From positions 1-23,253 of the forward strand of contig JBJTCN010000032.1 in the NCBI GenBank assembly GCA_046091905.1: a stretch of 23,253 bases of DNA. Reading direction: 5' to 3'. The stretch comes from ZLKRG08 sp046091905. Its GTDB lineage: Bacteria > Actinomycetota > Actinomycetes > Nanopelagicales > Nanopelagicaceae. The position numbers were made by a program, and so were the translations under genes. The notes under the pieces are model-generated. The model saw only the letters and a program-made list of their open reading frames with translations, made no database searches and was not told where the DNA came from. Positions 7,544 through 14,815 of this stretch are shown piece after piece (position 1 is the stretch's first letter; every line of letters starts with the position of its first letter).

Positions 7544-8280
7544 TCGCTTTTCTCTGCGCGGCAGCGGCAACTGCGGGCTTCTTTGATGCAATTGCTGGCG
7601 GCGGCGGCTTAATTCAATTACCCGCGCTATTAATCGGCCTGCAAGATAAATCAGTTGTTAGTGTCTTGGGTACCAATAAGTTTGCTGCGGTCTTTGGCAC
7701 TATCAATGCTGCTAATCGATATCGCAAACAGGTAAAGATTGATAAGAAATTCTTAGCAGCCATGATGGTGCCGGCCTTTTTGGGATCAATGGGTGGCGCA
7801 CAATTAGCATCACGAGTACCAACTGAAAAAATGCGCGTGGTGGTCTTAATTGCGTTAATTGCCATCTTTATCTATACCGCGCTAAATCCAAAACTGGGTC
7901 ATGAAGATAATCAGCGAATCGATTACAAGATTGCGGCAATCGCTGGTCTTGCAATTGGTTTTTATGATGGCATCTTTGGCCCAGGTACCGGAACATTCCT
8001 TATGGCAGTTTTAGTTGGGGTGCTAGGTTTTGGATTTTTAAATGCATCTGCAATTGCAAAATTTACAAATGTTGCTACCAATTTGGCAGCCATTATTATC
8101 TTTGCCAAGCATGGTGCGATTATTTGGGGCATTGGAATTGCGCTGGCGATTTCAAATGTACTTGGTTCAACCTTGGGTTCGCACCTTGCGATTAAAGGTG
8201 GTTCGCCTTTAGTGCGCAAAGTCTTCTTGCTGATGACCGGGCTTTTAATTGCCAAAGTGGGATATGACGTAATAAAGTAA
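7540..8280 (+). CDS. TSUP/TauE-SafE family membrane permease
   Basis: A 246-residue integral membrane protein of the TSUP family, whose members move sulfite, sulfoacetate, thiosulfate or related anions; the substrate is unknown here. The duplicated family motif is visible: FFDAIAGGGGLIQLPALL near 14-31 and FYDGIFGPGTGTFL near 140-153, with about eight hydrophobic segments. The start must be the TTG at 7540: the codon before it (7537-7539) is a stop, and the family motif begins only 13 residues in, so no later start would fit. TTGA thus joins the start to the proS stop with a four-base overlap. There is no good ribosome site, so translation probably depends on ribosomes finishing proS. Confidence 0.85.
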   Translation: MIAFLCAAAATAGFFDAIAGGGGLIQLPALLIGLQDKSVVSVLGTNKFAAVFGTINAANRYRKQVKIDKKFLAAMMVPAFLGSMGGAQLASRVPTEKMRVVVLIALIAIFIYTALNPKLGHEDNQRIDYKIAAIAGLAIGFYDGIFGPGTGTFLMAVLVGVLGFGFLNASAIAKFTNVATNLAAIIIFAKHGAIIWGIGIALAISNVLGSTLGSHLAIKGGSPLVRKVFLLMTGLLIAKVGYDVIK

Positions 8281-8283
8281 CGC

Positions 8284-8312
8284 CTTACAACTAAACAATA
8301 AAAAAATATAAA
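8284..8312 (+). promoter_or_regulatory. Probable promoter of the rimP-nusA-infB operon
   Basis: TATAAA (8307-8312) is preceded at 17 bases by CTTACA (8284-8289), an imperfect -35. The spacer (8281-8332) is A-rich and holds no gene. RNA would start near 8319, just before the AAGGGG ribosome site (8320-8325) that serves the ATG at 8333. Confidence 0.45.
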
Positions 8313-8332
8313 AATGAATAAGGGGAAAACGC

Positions 8333-8788
8333 ATGGCACTCAAAGATCAAATCTTCCAACTAGTAGAACCGCTGGTAATTAAATCTGGCCTAGTTCTGGA
8401 AGAGGTACAGGTACAAACTCCCGGTAAAAATCGCTTTGTCACAGTGATTGTTGATAGCGAAACCGGATTAAATTTAGATCAAGTCACTGATGCCAGCCGT
8501 TTAATCGGCGAGGCTATGGATAGCGCCCCATTTATGGGCGAAACCCCATATACATTAGAAGTTACCTCTCCTGGCGTTGACCGCCCACTTACCGCACCGC
8601 GCCACTGGCGAAAGAATGTGAATCGCTTAGTAAAGATTGTGAAATTAGATGGCGATGTTTGCAAAGGACGTATTACCAGTAGCAGTGAAGATGAAGTGGT
8701 TTTAGATTGCTGCACAGTGGCTTTTGCAGATATCAAGCGCGCCACCGTTGAAATTGAGTTTAATCAAAAGAGTGGAAAGGAGCGTTAA
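8333..8788 (+). CDS. rimP: Ribosome maturation factor RimP
   Basis: A 151-residue cytosolic 30S assembly factor that helps the small-subunit head mature. The N-terminal alpha/beta domain shows GLVLEEVQVQTPGKNRFVTVIVD near 19-41, and the family signature PYTLEVTSPGVDRPL lies near 66-80. The C-terminal SH3-like domain (RLVKIVKLDGDVCKGRI) follows. It is the first gene of the block, with a 52-base A-rich promoter-like spacer, and nusA starts 2 bases after its stop, the usual bacterial order. Confidence 0.93.
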   Translation: MALKDQIFQLVEPLVIKSGLVLEEVQVQTPGKNRFVTVIVDSETGLNLDQVTDASRLIGEAMDSAPFMGETPYTLEVTSPGVDRPLTAPRHWRKNVNRLVKIVKLDGDVCKGRITSSSEDEVVLDCCTVAFADIKRATVEIEFNQKSGKER

Positions 8789-8790
8789 AG

Positions 8791-9762
8791 ATGAATGTAG
8801 ATATGAAAGCGCTCCAAGCGTTAACCACTGAAAAAGAGATGTCGCTTAATGCGCTAGTAATTGCGATTGAAGCTGCAGTCTTAACTGCTTACAACCATAC
8901 TGATCATGCGCTCGAACACGCACGTGCTCATTTAGATCGTGAGACTGGCGAGATTCAGATTTTCGTACCAGTTTTCTCAGAGACCGGCGATCGCATCGGA
9001 GAAGTACAAGATCGCAATGAGGCATTTACTCGCGTAGCAACCTCAACTGCTAGACAAGCAATCAAGCAGTACATGCGCCAAACTAAAGATGCGGGAATTG
9101 TCGGCGAACTTTCAATGAGCGTTGGCGATGTCATCTCTGGAATGGTTGAACAGGGCCGCGATTCAAAGATGATCTATGTAAATCTAGGTCGCACCGAAGG
9201 AAAAGTTCCGCCACAAGAACAGGTGCCAGGTGAACATTTCGAACATGGTGATCGCATTAAATGTTTTGTGCTTGATGTGAAACAAGGTTTGCGTGGTCCG
9301 GAAATTACCCTTTCTCGTTCGCACCCAGCGCTGGTAAAACAACTCTTCGCGCTCGAAGTTCCAGAGATTAAAGATCGCATTGTGGAAATTATGGGTATTG
9401 CTCGCGAAGCTGGGCATCGCACCAAAATTTCAGTACGTGCACATCGTTCCGGTGTCTCTGCCAAAGGCGCGCTAATTGGCCCTATGGGTGCACGCGCTAG
9501 AGCAGTTATGGATGAATTACAGGGCGAAAAAATCGACATCGTTGATTACTCAGATGATCCAGCCGTATATGTTGCTAATGCGCTGGCACCTGCAAAAGTT
9601 GGCAGCGTCGAAGTTGTCGATGAAGCAACTCGTAGCGCCAAAGTAGTGGTGCCGGATTATCAACTCTCACTTGCAATCGGCAAAGATGGCCAAAATGCAC
9701 GCCTAGCGGCGCGTTTAACTGGCTGGCGTATCGATATTCACTCAGATAGCCCTGCGCAATAA
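8791..9762 (+). CDS. nusA: Transcription termination/antitermination factor NusA
   Basis: Binds RNA polymerase and nascent RNA, affecting pausing, termination and rRNA transcription. The 323-residue protein has the N-terminal polymerase-binding domain (about 1-105), an S1 domain (about 108-180, VGDVISGMVEQ to LGRTEGKVPP), and two KH domains (about 200-265, with RTKISVRAH and GPMGARARAVMDEL; about 275-320, with LAIGKDGQNARLAARLTGW). It lacks the C-terminal acidic repeats of the E. coli protein, which is normal outside proteobacteria. A strong AAAGGAG at 8776-8782, overlapping the rimP end, drives it. The 146-base gap to infB has no ylxR gene. Confidence 0.95.
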   Translation: MNVDMKALQALTTEKEMSLNALVIAIEAAVLTAYNHTDHALEHARAHLDRETGEIQIFVPVFSETGDRIGEVQDRNEAFTRVATSTARQAIKQYMRQTKDAGIVGELSMSVGDVISGMVEQGRDSKMIYVNLGRTEGKVPPQEQVPGEHFEHGDRIKCFVLDVKQGLRGPEITLSRSHPALVKQLFALEVPEIKDRIVEIMGIAREAGHRTKISVRAHRSGVSAKGALIGPMGARARAVMDELQGEKIDIVDYSDDPAVYVANALAPAKVGSVEVVDEATRSAKVVVPDYQLSLAIGKDGQNARLAARLTGWRIDIHSDSPAQ

Positions 9763-9773
9763 ACGCTGATAGA

Positions 9774-9800
9774 GTTGCCTCCTCGCACTAGGCGAGCAAC
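9774..9800 (+). other. Bulged hairpin after nusA
   Basis: GTTG (9774-9777) plus CTCGC (9782-9786) pair with GCGAG (9792-9796) plus CAAC (9797-9800), leaving a 4-base bulge (CCTC) and a 5-base loop. No T tract follows, so it does not look like a terminator. It may be an RNA-processing or stability element, or chance. Confidence 0.35.
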
Positions 9801-9871
9801 CGAAATGGATGAAAAGAAAATGACACGCTAATGAGCACCGCTCGATCATGAGGAAACAAAACTAGGTTTCG

Positions 9872-9927
9872 CGTGTAAATAAGTACACGGAGACCACGAA
9901 GGAGAAATGTGGCAAAAGTCCGTGTAC
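9872..9927 (+). promoter_or_regulatory. infB translation-start region with two competing hairpins
   Basis: Structure A: CGTGTA (9872-9877) pairs with TACACG (9884-9889) around a 6-base loop, upstream of the ribosome site. Structure B: GTACACGGA (9883-9891) pairs perfectly over nine bases with TCCGTGTAC (9919-9927) inside infB codons 4-7. In B, CCAC (9894-9897) can also pair with GTGG (9909-9912), burying the GTG start and holding GAAGGAG (9898-9904) in an 11-base loop. A and B share 9884-9889, so they exclude each other. The pairings are seen in the sequence; regulation is inferred. Confidence 0.5.
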
Positions 9928-12587
9928 ACGAGTTAGCAAAACAACTCGGTATGGAAAGCAAGGTGGTCCTTGCTAAGTTAAAAGAGATGGGCGAATTCGT
10001 AACCAGCGCCTCATCAACAATCGAACCGCCTGTTGCGCGCCGTTTAATTGAAGCATTCCCAAATGCAAATGTAGGGACCGAAAAGAAGCCGGTTAAGAAA
10101 GCAGCGACCAAAAAGGCTGCTGCGAAAAAACCAGAACCGGATGCGAAACTTGCAGCAGAGCTAGCAGCTGAACTTGGTGTGGATCTAGAAGCGTTAAAAG
10201 CAGTCGAACCTAAACCTGCAGCGCGGCCAGCACCATCAGCGCCAACTAATATTCCAAAACCACCAGCAAGAGCTGGTGGAAATAATCCATTTGCTTCTCC
10301 ATCTTCAATGCCGCGACCTCCGCGCCCTGCAGGAAATAATCCATTTGGTTCATCGATGCCACGACCTCCGATGAAGCGACCAAATCAAACAATTAAACCT
10401 GGCGAACAACCACGTCCTGGTGGAAGACCTGGTGGACCCGGTGGACAACGACCAGGTTTTGCAGCGCGTCCGCAACAAGGTCAACGACCAGGTTTTGCAC
10501 CACGCACTGGTGGTCCTGGTGGTCCTGGTGGTCCTGGTGGCGCGGGTGGCGCAAGACCACAAGGCGGTTCACCATATAAAGGTGGCGGCGCACCAGGAGT
10601 TTCACCAGGTCAAGGTGGATTTAATCGTCCCGGACAACGTCCAGGTCCTGGCGGTCGCGGAAATACTGCTGGTGCATTCGGTAAGGGTGGATCAAAGAAG
10701 AGCAGTAATAAAAAGAGTAAGAAAGCTTTGCGTGATGATTTCGAAAACATGCAAGCACCAACTCTTGGCGGTGTAAAAGTACCGCGTGGTGATGGCTCAA
10801 CTGTAATTCGTATGCGCCGCGGTGCATCGCTATCTGACTTTGCAGAACGCATTAATTGCGATGCTGCGCAGTTAGTACAAGCGCTATTTATGCTCGGTGA
10901 AATGGTAACTGCAACTCAATCAGTTGATGAAGATACCTTTGCAATTTTGGGCAACGAACTTGGATACAACATTCAAATTGTTTCGCCAGAAGATGAAGAT
11001 CGTGAGATCTTAGAATCATTTGATATCGACTTAGCTGGAGAGTTAACCGATTTAGATGCAGAGCTTCTTGAAGCGCGCCCACCAGTTGTAACTGTGATGG
11101 GTCACGTTGATCACGGAAAGACTCGTCTGCTTGATGCAATTCGCCAAACTGAAGTTATCAAAACTGAAGCCGGCGGAATTACGCAGCACATTGGTGCATA
11201 TCAAATTCACCATGATCACGATGGCGTAAATCGTGCGATTACCTTTATCGATACTCCTGGTCACGAAGCATTTACCGCTATGCGCGCTCGCGGTGCCAAA
11301 GTCACCGATATCGCAGTGCTAGTTGTTGCTGCTGATGATGGTGTGATGCCTCAGACCATTGAAGCGTTAAATCACGCACAAGCAGCAGATGTGCCAATTG
11401 TGGTTGCGGTTAACAAGGTTGATAAGGAAGATGCAAATCCTGCCAAAGTGCGTCAGCAATTGACTGAATACAACTTAATTGCCGAAGAGTACGGCGGAGA
11501 TACTATTTTCGTTGACGTATCTGCTAAAGCAGGCAAGGGCATTAATGAACTTATCGATGCCATTCTCTTAACTGCAGATGCGGCAATTGATCTACGTGCA
11601 GTTGCTGATGATGATGCACGTGGTGTGGCCATCGAAGCGCACCTAGATCGCGGTCGCGGTCCAGTGGCAACAGTGCTGGTACAGCGCGGAACTTTGAAAG
11701 TTGGCGATGCGGTTGTTGCAGGTGGCTCATTTGGTCGCGTTCGTGCGATGCTGGATGAATTCGGAAACACAGTAGAAACTGCTGGTCCATCACGTCCAGT
11801 GCAAGTACTTGGTTTCACTTCAGTTCCTGATGCTGGTGACACCTTCTTAGTTGCAGAGGAAGATCGCACCGCACGTCAGATTGCAGAGAAGCGCCAAGCA
11901 GCAGAACGCAATGCGCAACTTGCAAAGGCGCGCAAGAAGGTTTCACTCGAAGACTTCATGGAGCAATCAAAGATTTCAACGCTCAACTTGATTATCAAGG
12001 GCGACGTATCTGGTTCGGTAGAAGCGCTGGAAGATGCGCTGATGCAGCTTGATGTTGGAGCCGAAGTTGATCTTCGCGTAATTCACCGCGGTGTTGGTGC
12101 AATTACCAAATCTGATATTACGTTGGCCTCTGCATCAACTGCAGTGGTAATTGGATTTAACGTCAAGCCTGAAATCGCAACTGCGCAATATGCAGACGCC
12201 GAAGGCGTGGAAGTTCGTTTCTACTCAGTTATCTATAAGGCAATTGAAGATATCGAATTATCACTCAAGGGCATGCTCAAGCCAGAGTACGAAGAAGTGG
12301 TACTTGGTAACGCCGAAGTTCGTGAAATCTTTAAGTCTTCAAAGGCAGGTCTGATTGCAGGTTCACTCGTGCAAGATGGCATCATCCGACGAAATGCCAA
12401 GGCGCGTGTATTGCGCGGTGGCACGGTAGTTGCCGAAGATTTAACTGTAGATTCTTTGAAGCGATTTAAAGAAGATGCCACCGAAGTTCGTGAAGGTTAC
12501 GAATGCGGTATTGGCGTTGGCTACAAGGAACTTGCCGTCGGAGACACTATTCGAGTCTTTGAAATGCAGGAGAAGCAGCGCGCATAA
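9909..12587 (+). CDS. infB: Translation initiation factor IF-2
   Basis: The GTPase that places initiator tRNA on the 30S subunit and promotes subunit joining. The 892-residue protein begins with an IF2 N-terminal domain (MAKVRVHELAKQLG), then a Lys/Ala stretch (KKAATKKAAAKK), then a long disordered Pro/Gly/Arg linker (about 90-265) typical of actinobacteria. A second IF2_N-like segment follows near 300-350. The G domain has GHVDHGKT at 398-405, DTPGH from 448, NKVD from 502 and a following SAKAG; domains II-IV complete the C-terminus. The start is the GTG at 9909 with AAGGAG 4 bases before it; an ATG at 9907 is out of frame and soon stops. The start region can fold over itself (see the entry at 9872-9927). 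Its TAA overlaps the rbfA ATG by one base. Confidence 0.96.
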   Translation: MAKVRVHELAKQLGMESKVVLAKLKEMGEFVTSASSTIEPPVARRLIEAFPNANVGTEKKPVKKAATKKAAAKKPEPDAKLAAELAAELGVDLEALKAVEPKPAARPAPSAPTNIPKPPARAGGNNPFASPSSMPRPPRPAGNNPFGSSMPRPPMKRPNQTIKPGEQPRPGGRPGGPGGQRPGFAARPQQGQRPGFAPRTGGPGGPGGPGGAGGARPQGGSPYKGGGAPGVSPGQGGFNRPGQRPGPGGRGNTAGAFGKGGSKKSSNKKSKKALRDDFENMQAPTLGGVKVPRGDGSTVIRMRRGASLSDFAERINCDAAQLVQALFMLGEMVTATQSVDEDTFAILGNELGYNIQIVSPEDEDREILESFDIDLAGELTDLDAELLEARPPVVTVMGHVDHGKTRLLDAIRQTEVIKTEAGGITQHIGAYQIHHDHDGVNRAITFIDTPGHEAFTAMRARGAKVTDIAVLVVAADDGVMPQTIEALNHAQAADVPIVVAVNKVDKEDANPAKVRQQLTEYNLIAEEYGGDTIFVDVSAKAGKGINELIDAILLTADAAIDLRAVADDDARGVAIEAHLDRGRGPVATVLVQRGTLKVGDAVVAGGSFGRVRAMLDEFGNTVETAGPSRPVQVLGFTSVPDAGDTFLVAEEDRTARQIAEKRQAAERNAQLAKARKKVSLEDFMEQSKISTLNLIIKGDVSGSVEALEDALMQLDVGAEVDLRVIHRGVGAITKSDITLASASTAVVIGFNVKPEIATAQYADAEGVEVRFYSVIYKAIEDIELSLKGMLKPEYEEVVLGNAEVREIFKSSKAGLIAGSLVQDGIIRRNAKARVLRGGTVVAEDLTVDSLKRFKEDATEVREGYECGIGVGYKELAVGDTIRVFEMQEKQRA
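10446..10553 (+). repeat. Short tandem repeats in the IF-2 linker
   Basis: CAACGACCAGGTTTTGCA occurs identically at 10446-10463 and 10482-10499 (encoding QRPGFA twice). Three perfect copies of GGTGGTCCT follow at 10509-10535 (GGP), then two GGTGGCGCG/A copies (GGA) to 10553. The identity at the base level suggests growth by slippage or duplication, and the linker length probably varies between strains. Confidence 0.85.
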
Positions 12588-12991
12588 TGTCAGTACGTTC
12601 TGAAAAGGTCGCAGACCGCATCAAAGTTGTAGTGGCGCAAACTTTAGAGACGAAGGTAAAAGATCCTCGCCTCGGGTTTGTCACAATTACTGATGTGCGC
12701 GTAACTGGCGACCTTCAGAACGCATCTGTCTTCTATACCGTCTTTGGAGATCACGATCAGCAAGCAAAGACCAAAGCAGCTCTGGAATCTGCAAAAGGCT
12801 TACTTCGCAGCGCAGTTGGTCATGATTTAAAGACCCGCATTACGCCAACTTTAGAATTCTTTAGCGATGCCCTTCCTGAAGCGGCGCAGCAGATGGAATC
12901 GTTGCTCTCCGAAATCAAGAAGCATGACGACGAAGTTGCAAAACTGGCAAAAGAGGCAAAGCCAGTCGTTGAAGATCCATATAAAAAGTAA
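12587..12991 (+). CDS. rbfA: 30S ribosome-binding factor RbfA
   Basis: A small cold-related assembly factor (134 residues) that binds immature 30S subunits near the 16S rRNA 5' helix. The KH-like fold is recognisable from VADRIKVVVAQTLETKVKDPRLGFVTITDV at the start, DLQNASVFYTVFG near 44-56 and the ALESAKGLLRSAVGHDLKTRITPTLEF segment near 64-90, followed by a charged tail. It overlaps infB by one base (TAATG); the nearest AGGAG is 14 bases upstream, too far for a normal site, so it is probably coupled to infB translation. The nrnA gene that often follows rbfA in actinobacteria is absent; truB is next after 13 bases. Confidence 0.93.
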   Translation: MSVRSEKVADRIKVVVAQTLETKVKDPRLGFVTITDVRVTGDLQNASVFYTVFGDHDQQAKTKAALESAKGLLRSAVGHDLKTRITPTLEFFSDALPEAAQQMESLLSEIKKHDDEVAKLAKEAKPVVEDPYKK

Positions 12992-13004
12992 TCAAAGTTA
13001 AAAA

Positions 13005-13802
13005 ATGACACACGGCTTCTTAGTAGTCGATAAACCAGGTGGCGTAACTAGCCACGATGTGGTTGCCAAAGCACGCAAAGAGTTAAATACCAGAAAGATT
13101 GGCCATGCTGGAACTTTAGATCCAATGGCTACCGGAGTTTTAGTTTTAGGAATTGGCGATGGCACCAGATTGCTGCAATACATCACTGCTGGAATTAAAG
13201 CTTATGAAGCCACGGTAAAACTTGGGTCTCTAACTTCAACTGATGACAAAGAGGGCGAAGTCATCGCAACTACCGAAATTCCGGCAGATATTCCAAGTGC
13301 CTTTGCAAAACAGGTGGGCAAAATTATGCAGAAACCATCTTCGGTATCGGCAATTCGGATTGATGGAAAGCGTGCCTATGATTTAGTGCGCGAAGGTGTA
13401 GAAGTTGATATTCCTGCTCGCGAAGTAGAAGTTTACGAAATTAAAATTAAAGAGATTCGTGGCGATGAAGTAGACATTTCAGTGAAATGTAGCGCCGGTA
13501 CCTATATCCGTGCGATTGCTCGTGATTGTGGGGGACATTTAACTGCGCTTCGACGCACGCAAGTGGGCATCTTTGATCTTTCTATGGCAGATAAATTGAT
13601 GAGCGTTGCGGAAGTTGCCGCAAAGATTTTTACACCACGCCAATTAGATTTACAGGAAAGTGCAGAGATGAAATTTGGGCGCAATATCCAAGCAAGTGGG
13701 GTTGCAGGCATTGTGGCTGCGCTAACGCCACAAGGAGATTTAGCTGCGCTGCTTGAAGATAAAGAAGGGATGGCAAAGCCCTTTACGGTCTTTGTAAAGT
13801 AA
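13005..13802 (+). CDS. truB: tRNA pseudouridine-55 synthase
   Basis: Makes pseudouridine 55 in the T loop of most tRNAs. The 265-residue protein has the TruB signature GHAGTLDPMATGVL with the catalytic aspartate D39, the upstream DKPGGVTSHDVV motif near 9-20, and KAYEATVKLG then STDDKEG near 65-83. CSAGTYIRAIARDCG lies in the second half, and a C-terminal region (about 210-265) resembles the actinobacterial TruB tail. No ribosome site is present in the 13-base spacer after rbfA. CAAAGT lies 6 bases before the ATG, a weak -10 match, so a leaderless internal start or coupling to rbfA are both possible. The ribF gene starts 4 bases after its stop. Confidence 0.95.
   Translation: MTHGFLVVDKPGGVTSHDVVAKARKELNTRKIGHAGTLDPMATGVLVLGIGDGTRLLQYITAGIKAYEATVKLGSLTSTDDKEGEVIATTEIPADIPSAFAKQVGKIMQKPSSVSAIRIDGKRAYDLVREGVEVDIPAREVEVYEIKIKEIRGDEVDISVKCSAGTYIRAIARDCGGHLTALRRTQVGIFDLSMADKLMSVAEVAAKIFTPRQLDLQESAEMKFGRNIQASGVAGIVAALTPQGDLAALLEDKEGMAKPFTVFVK
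13795..13800 (+). promoter_or_regulatory. Likely -10 element of ribF, leaderless spacing
   Basis: TAAAGT runs into the truB TAA and is followed by AACCTC and then the ribF ATG at 13807, a six-base gap as for gabT and dapA. No ribosome site precedes ribF, which fits a leaderless start from a promoter inside the truB 3' end. No clear -35. Confidence 0.35.
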
Positions 13803-13806
13803 CCTC

Positions 13807-14700
13807 ATGCGTCTTTCCTGGAAACCAGCTGCGCTCAAAGGAGCTACCGTAGTTATCGGTAACTTTGATGGCGTACATGTTGGGCACCAACAGCTCTTAA
13901 AAGATGCGCATAAATTTGGCAATCCGGTAGTTGCAATGACTTTCGAACCGCACCCAACCACGCTCTTTGCACCAGATAAAGCACCCACGCATTTAACATC
14001 GCTAGATTCTCGAATCAATCTCTTGTTAGCTAATGGCGCAGATGCAGTTCTAGTTATTGATTTTGATAAAGAATTTGCCGCGATGTCACCAGATGATTTC
14101 GTAAAGAAGATCTTAATTAATGAATTAGATGCTAAAGCGGTGATGGTAGGTACTAATTTCACTTACGGCCAAGGTGCAGCTGGTAAAGCCGAAGATCTAC
14201 GTCATTATGGATTCCAAGTAGAGGTTCATAATTTACAAGAGAGTATGGGCGTAATTTCCTCTACTCGAATTCGTAATTTAATCTTCGAAGGTGATATTCA
14301 ATTTGCGAATGAGCTATTGGGTCATCGTTTTACTCTTGAGGGCACCGTAGTGCACGGAGAGAAACGCGGTCGTGAAATTGGATATCCAACTGCAAATTTA
14401 GGGCTAAGTGGCAACTGGACTATTCCGGCAGATGGTATTTATGCTGGTTGGTTAGAAGTTGATAATCAGAAATGGCCAGCTGCTATTTCAATTGGTACCA
14501 ATCCAACCTTTGAAGGAATTAGAGCGCGACAGATTGAAGCTTATGCACTCGATCAAGAAGGATTAGATTTATATGGCAAGAATGCGCGCATCGTATTTGG
14601 TTGGCGCCTTCGAGAGACCATCAAATTCGATGGTCTACAACCACTACTTGCGCAGATGAAAAAAGACTGCGATCAAGCGCGAGAATTGACCAGAAATTAG
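13807..14700 (+). CDS. ribF: Bifunctional riboflavin kinase / FAD synthetase
   Basis: Phosphorylates riboflavin to FMN and adenylylates FMN to FAD. The 297-residue protein has the nucleotidyltransferase domain first: GNFDGVHVGHQ at 18-28 (HxGH at 24-27), EPHPTTLF near 47-54, GTNFTYGQGAAG near 115-126 and the SSTRIR motif at 151-156. The kinase domain follows, with GREIGYPTANL at 188-198 (PTAN at 194-197), GTNPTF and the IEAYALD segment. Placement between truB and rpsO is the standard bacterial order. Its products serve the flavoenzyme ThyX encoded about 6 kb downstream, though no direct regulatory link is visible. Confidence 0.95.
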   Translation: MRLSWKPAALKGATVVIGNFDGVHVGHQQLLKDAHKFGNPVVAMTFEPHPTTLFAPDKAPTHLTSLDSRINLLLANGADAVLVIDFDKEFAAMSPDDFVKKILINELDAKAVMVGTNFTYGQGAAGKAEDLRHYGFQVEVHNLQESMGVISSTRIRNLIFEGDIQFANELLGHRFTLEGTVVHGEKRGREIGYPTANLGLSGNWTIPADGIYAGWLEVDNQKWPAAISIGTNPTFEGIRARQIEAYALDQEGLDLYGKNARIVFGWRLRETIKFDGLQPLLAQMKKDCDQARELTRN

Positions 14701-14704
14701 CCGA

Positions 14705-14734
14705 TTAGGGTATTTCGCCGCCCTAAATTAGAAT
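14705..14734 (+). promoter_or_regulatory. Small hairpin and possible rpsO -10 after ribF
   Basis: TTAGGG (14705-14710) pairs with CCCTAA (14721-14726) around a 10-base loop just after the ribF stop; no T run follows, so it is at best a weak terminator. TAGAAT (14729-14734) right after it is a good -10 match without a convincing -35, and could start rpsO RNA near 14741. Confidence 0.3.
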
Positions 14735-14766
14735 TCTCTAGCTTTACAAGGCTCAAAGCGAGAAAG

Positions 14767-14815
14767 CACGGATCGTGTTTAAGACCGAACCGTCTCGTGA
14801 CAAACAGAAAAGGAG
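14767..14815 (+). promoter_or_regulatory. Structured rpsO leader
   Basis: AGAC (14782-14785) pairs with GTCT (14792-14795). CACG (14767-14770) can pair either locally with CGTG (14774-14777) or with the distant CGTG (14796-14799), which is contiguous with GTCT. TGTTT (14776-14780) can instead pair with AAACA (14802-14806). The ribosome site AAAAGGAG (14808-14815) follows directly, 6 bases before the ATG. S15 controls its own mRNA in several bacteria through leader structures that differ between phyla; that this is such an element is inference. Confidence 0.35.

Noticed and set aside
7962..8339. Minus-strand frame of 125 codons over the permease end and the rimP promoter
   Set aside because: Begins inside the rimP start and runs antisense through a permease motif; hydrophobic and Pro-rich only because it mirrors the permease.
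9774..9800. Intrinsic terminator after nusA
   Set aside because: The hairpin has a 4-base bulge and no T tract follows it.
9763..9908. Possible tRNA or small stable RNA gene in the nusA-infB spacer
   Set aside because: A stem is present but there is no cloverleaf, T-loop motif or CCA-adjacent acceptor stem; competing hairpins at the infB start explain the structure better.
10350..10852. Several overlapping frames on both strands opposite or beside the IF-2 linker (for example 10420-10776 plus, 10350-10605 minus)
   Set aside because: Their Arg/Thr, Val/Asp/His or Pro-rich repeats are frame-shifted readings of the GC-rich linker repeats, not independent proteins.
11453..11869. Minus-strand frame of 138 codons opposite the IF-2 G and second domains
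   Set aside because: Antisense to strongly conserved coding sequence; Ser/Ala/Thr-rich composition typical of shadows in this genome.
13740..14162. Minus-strand frame of 140 codons opposite the truB end and ribF start
   Set aside because: Antisense to two recognised genes including the GNFDGVHVGH motif; no start signal or family match.
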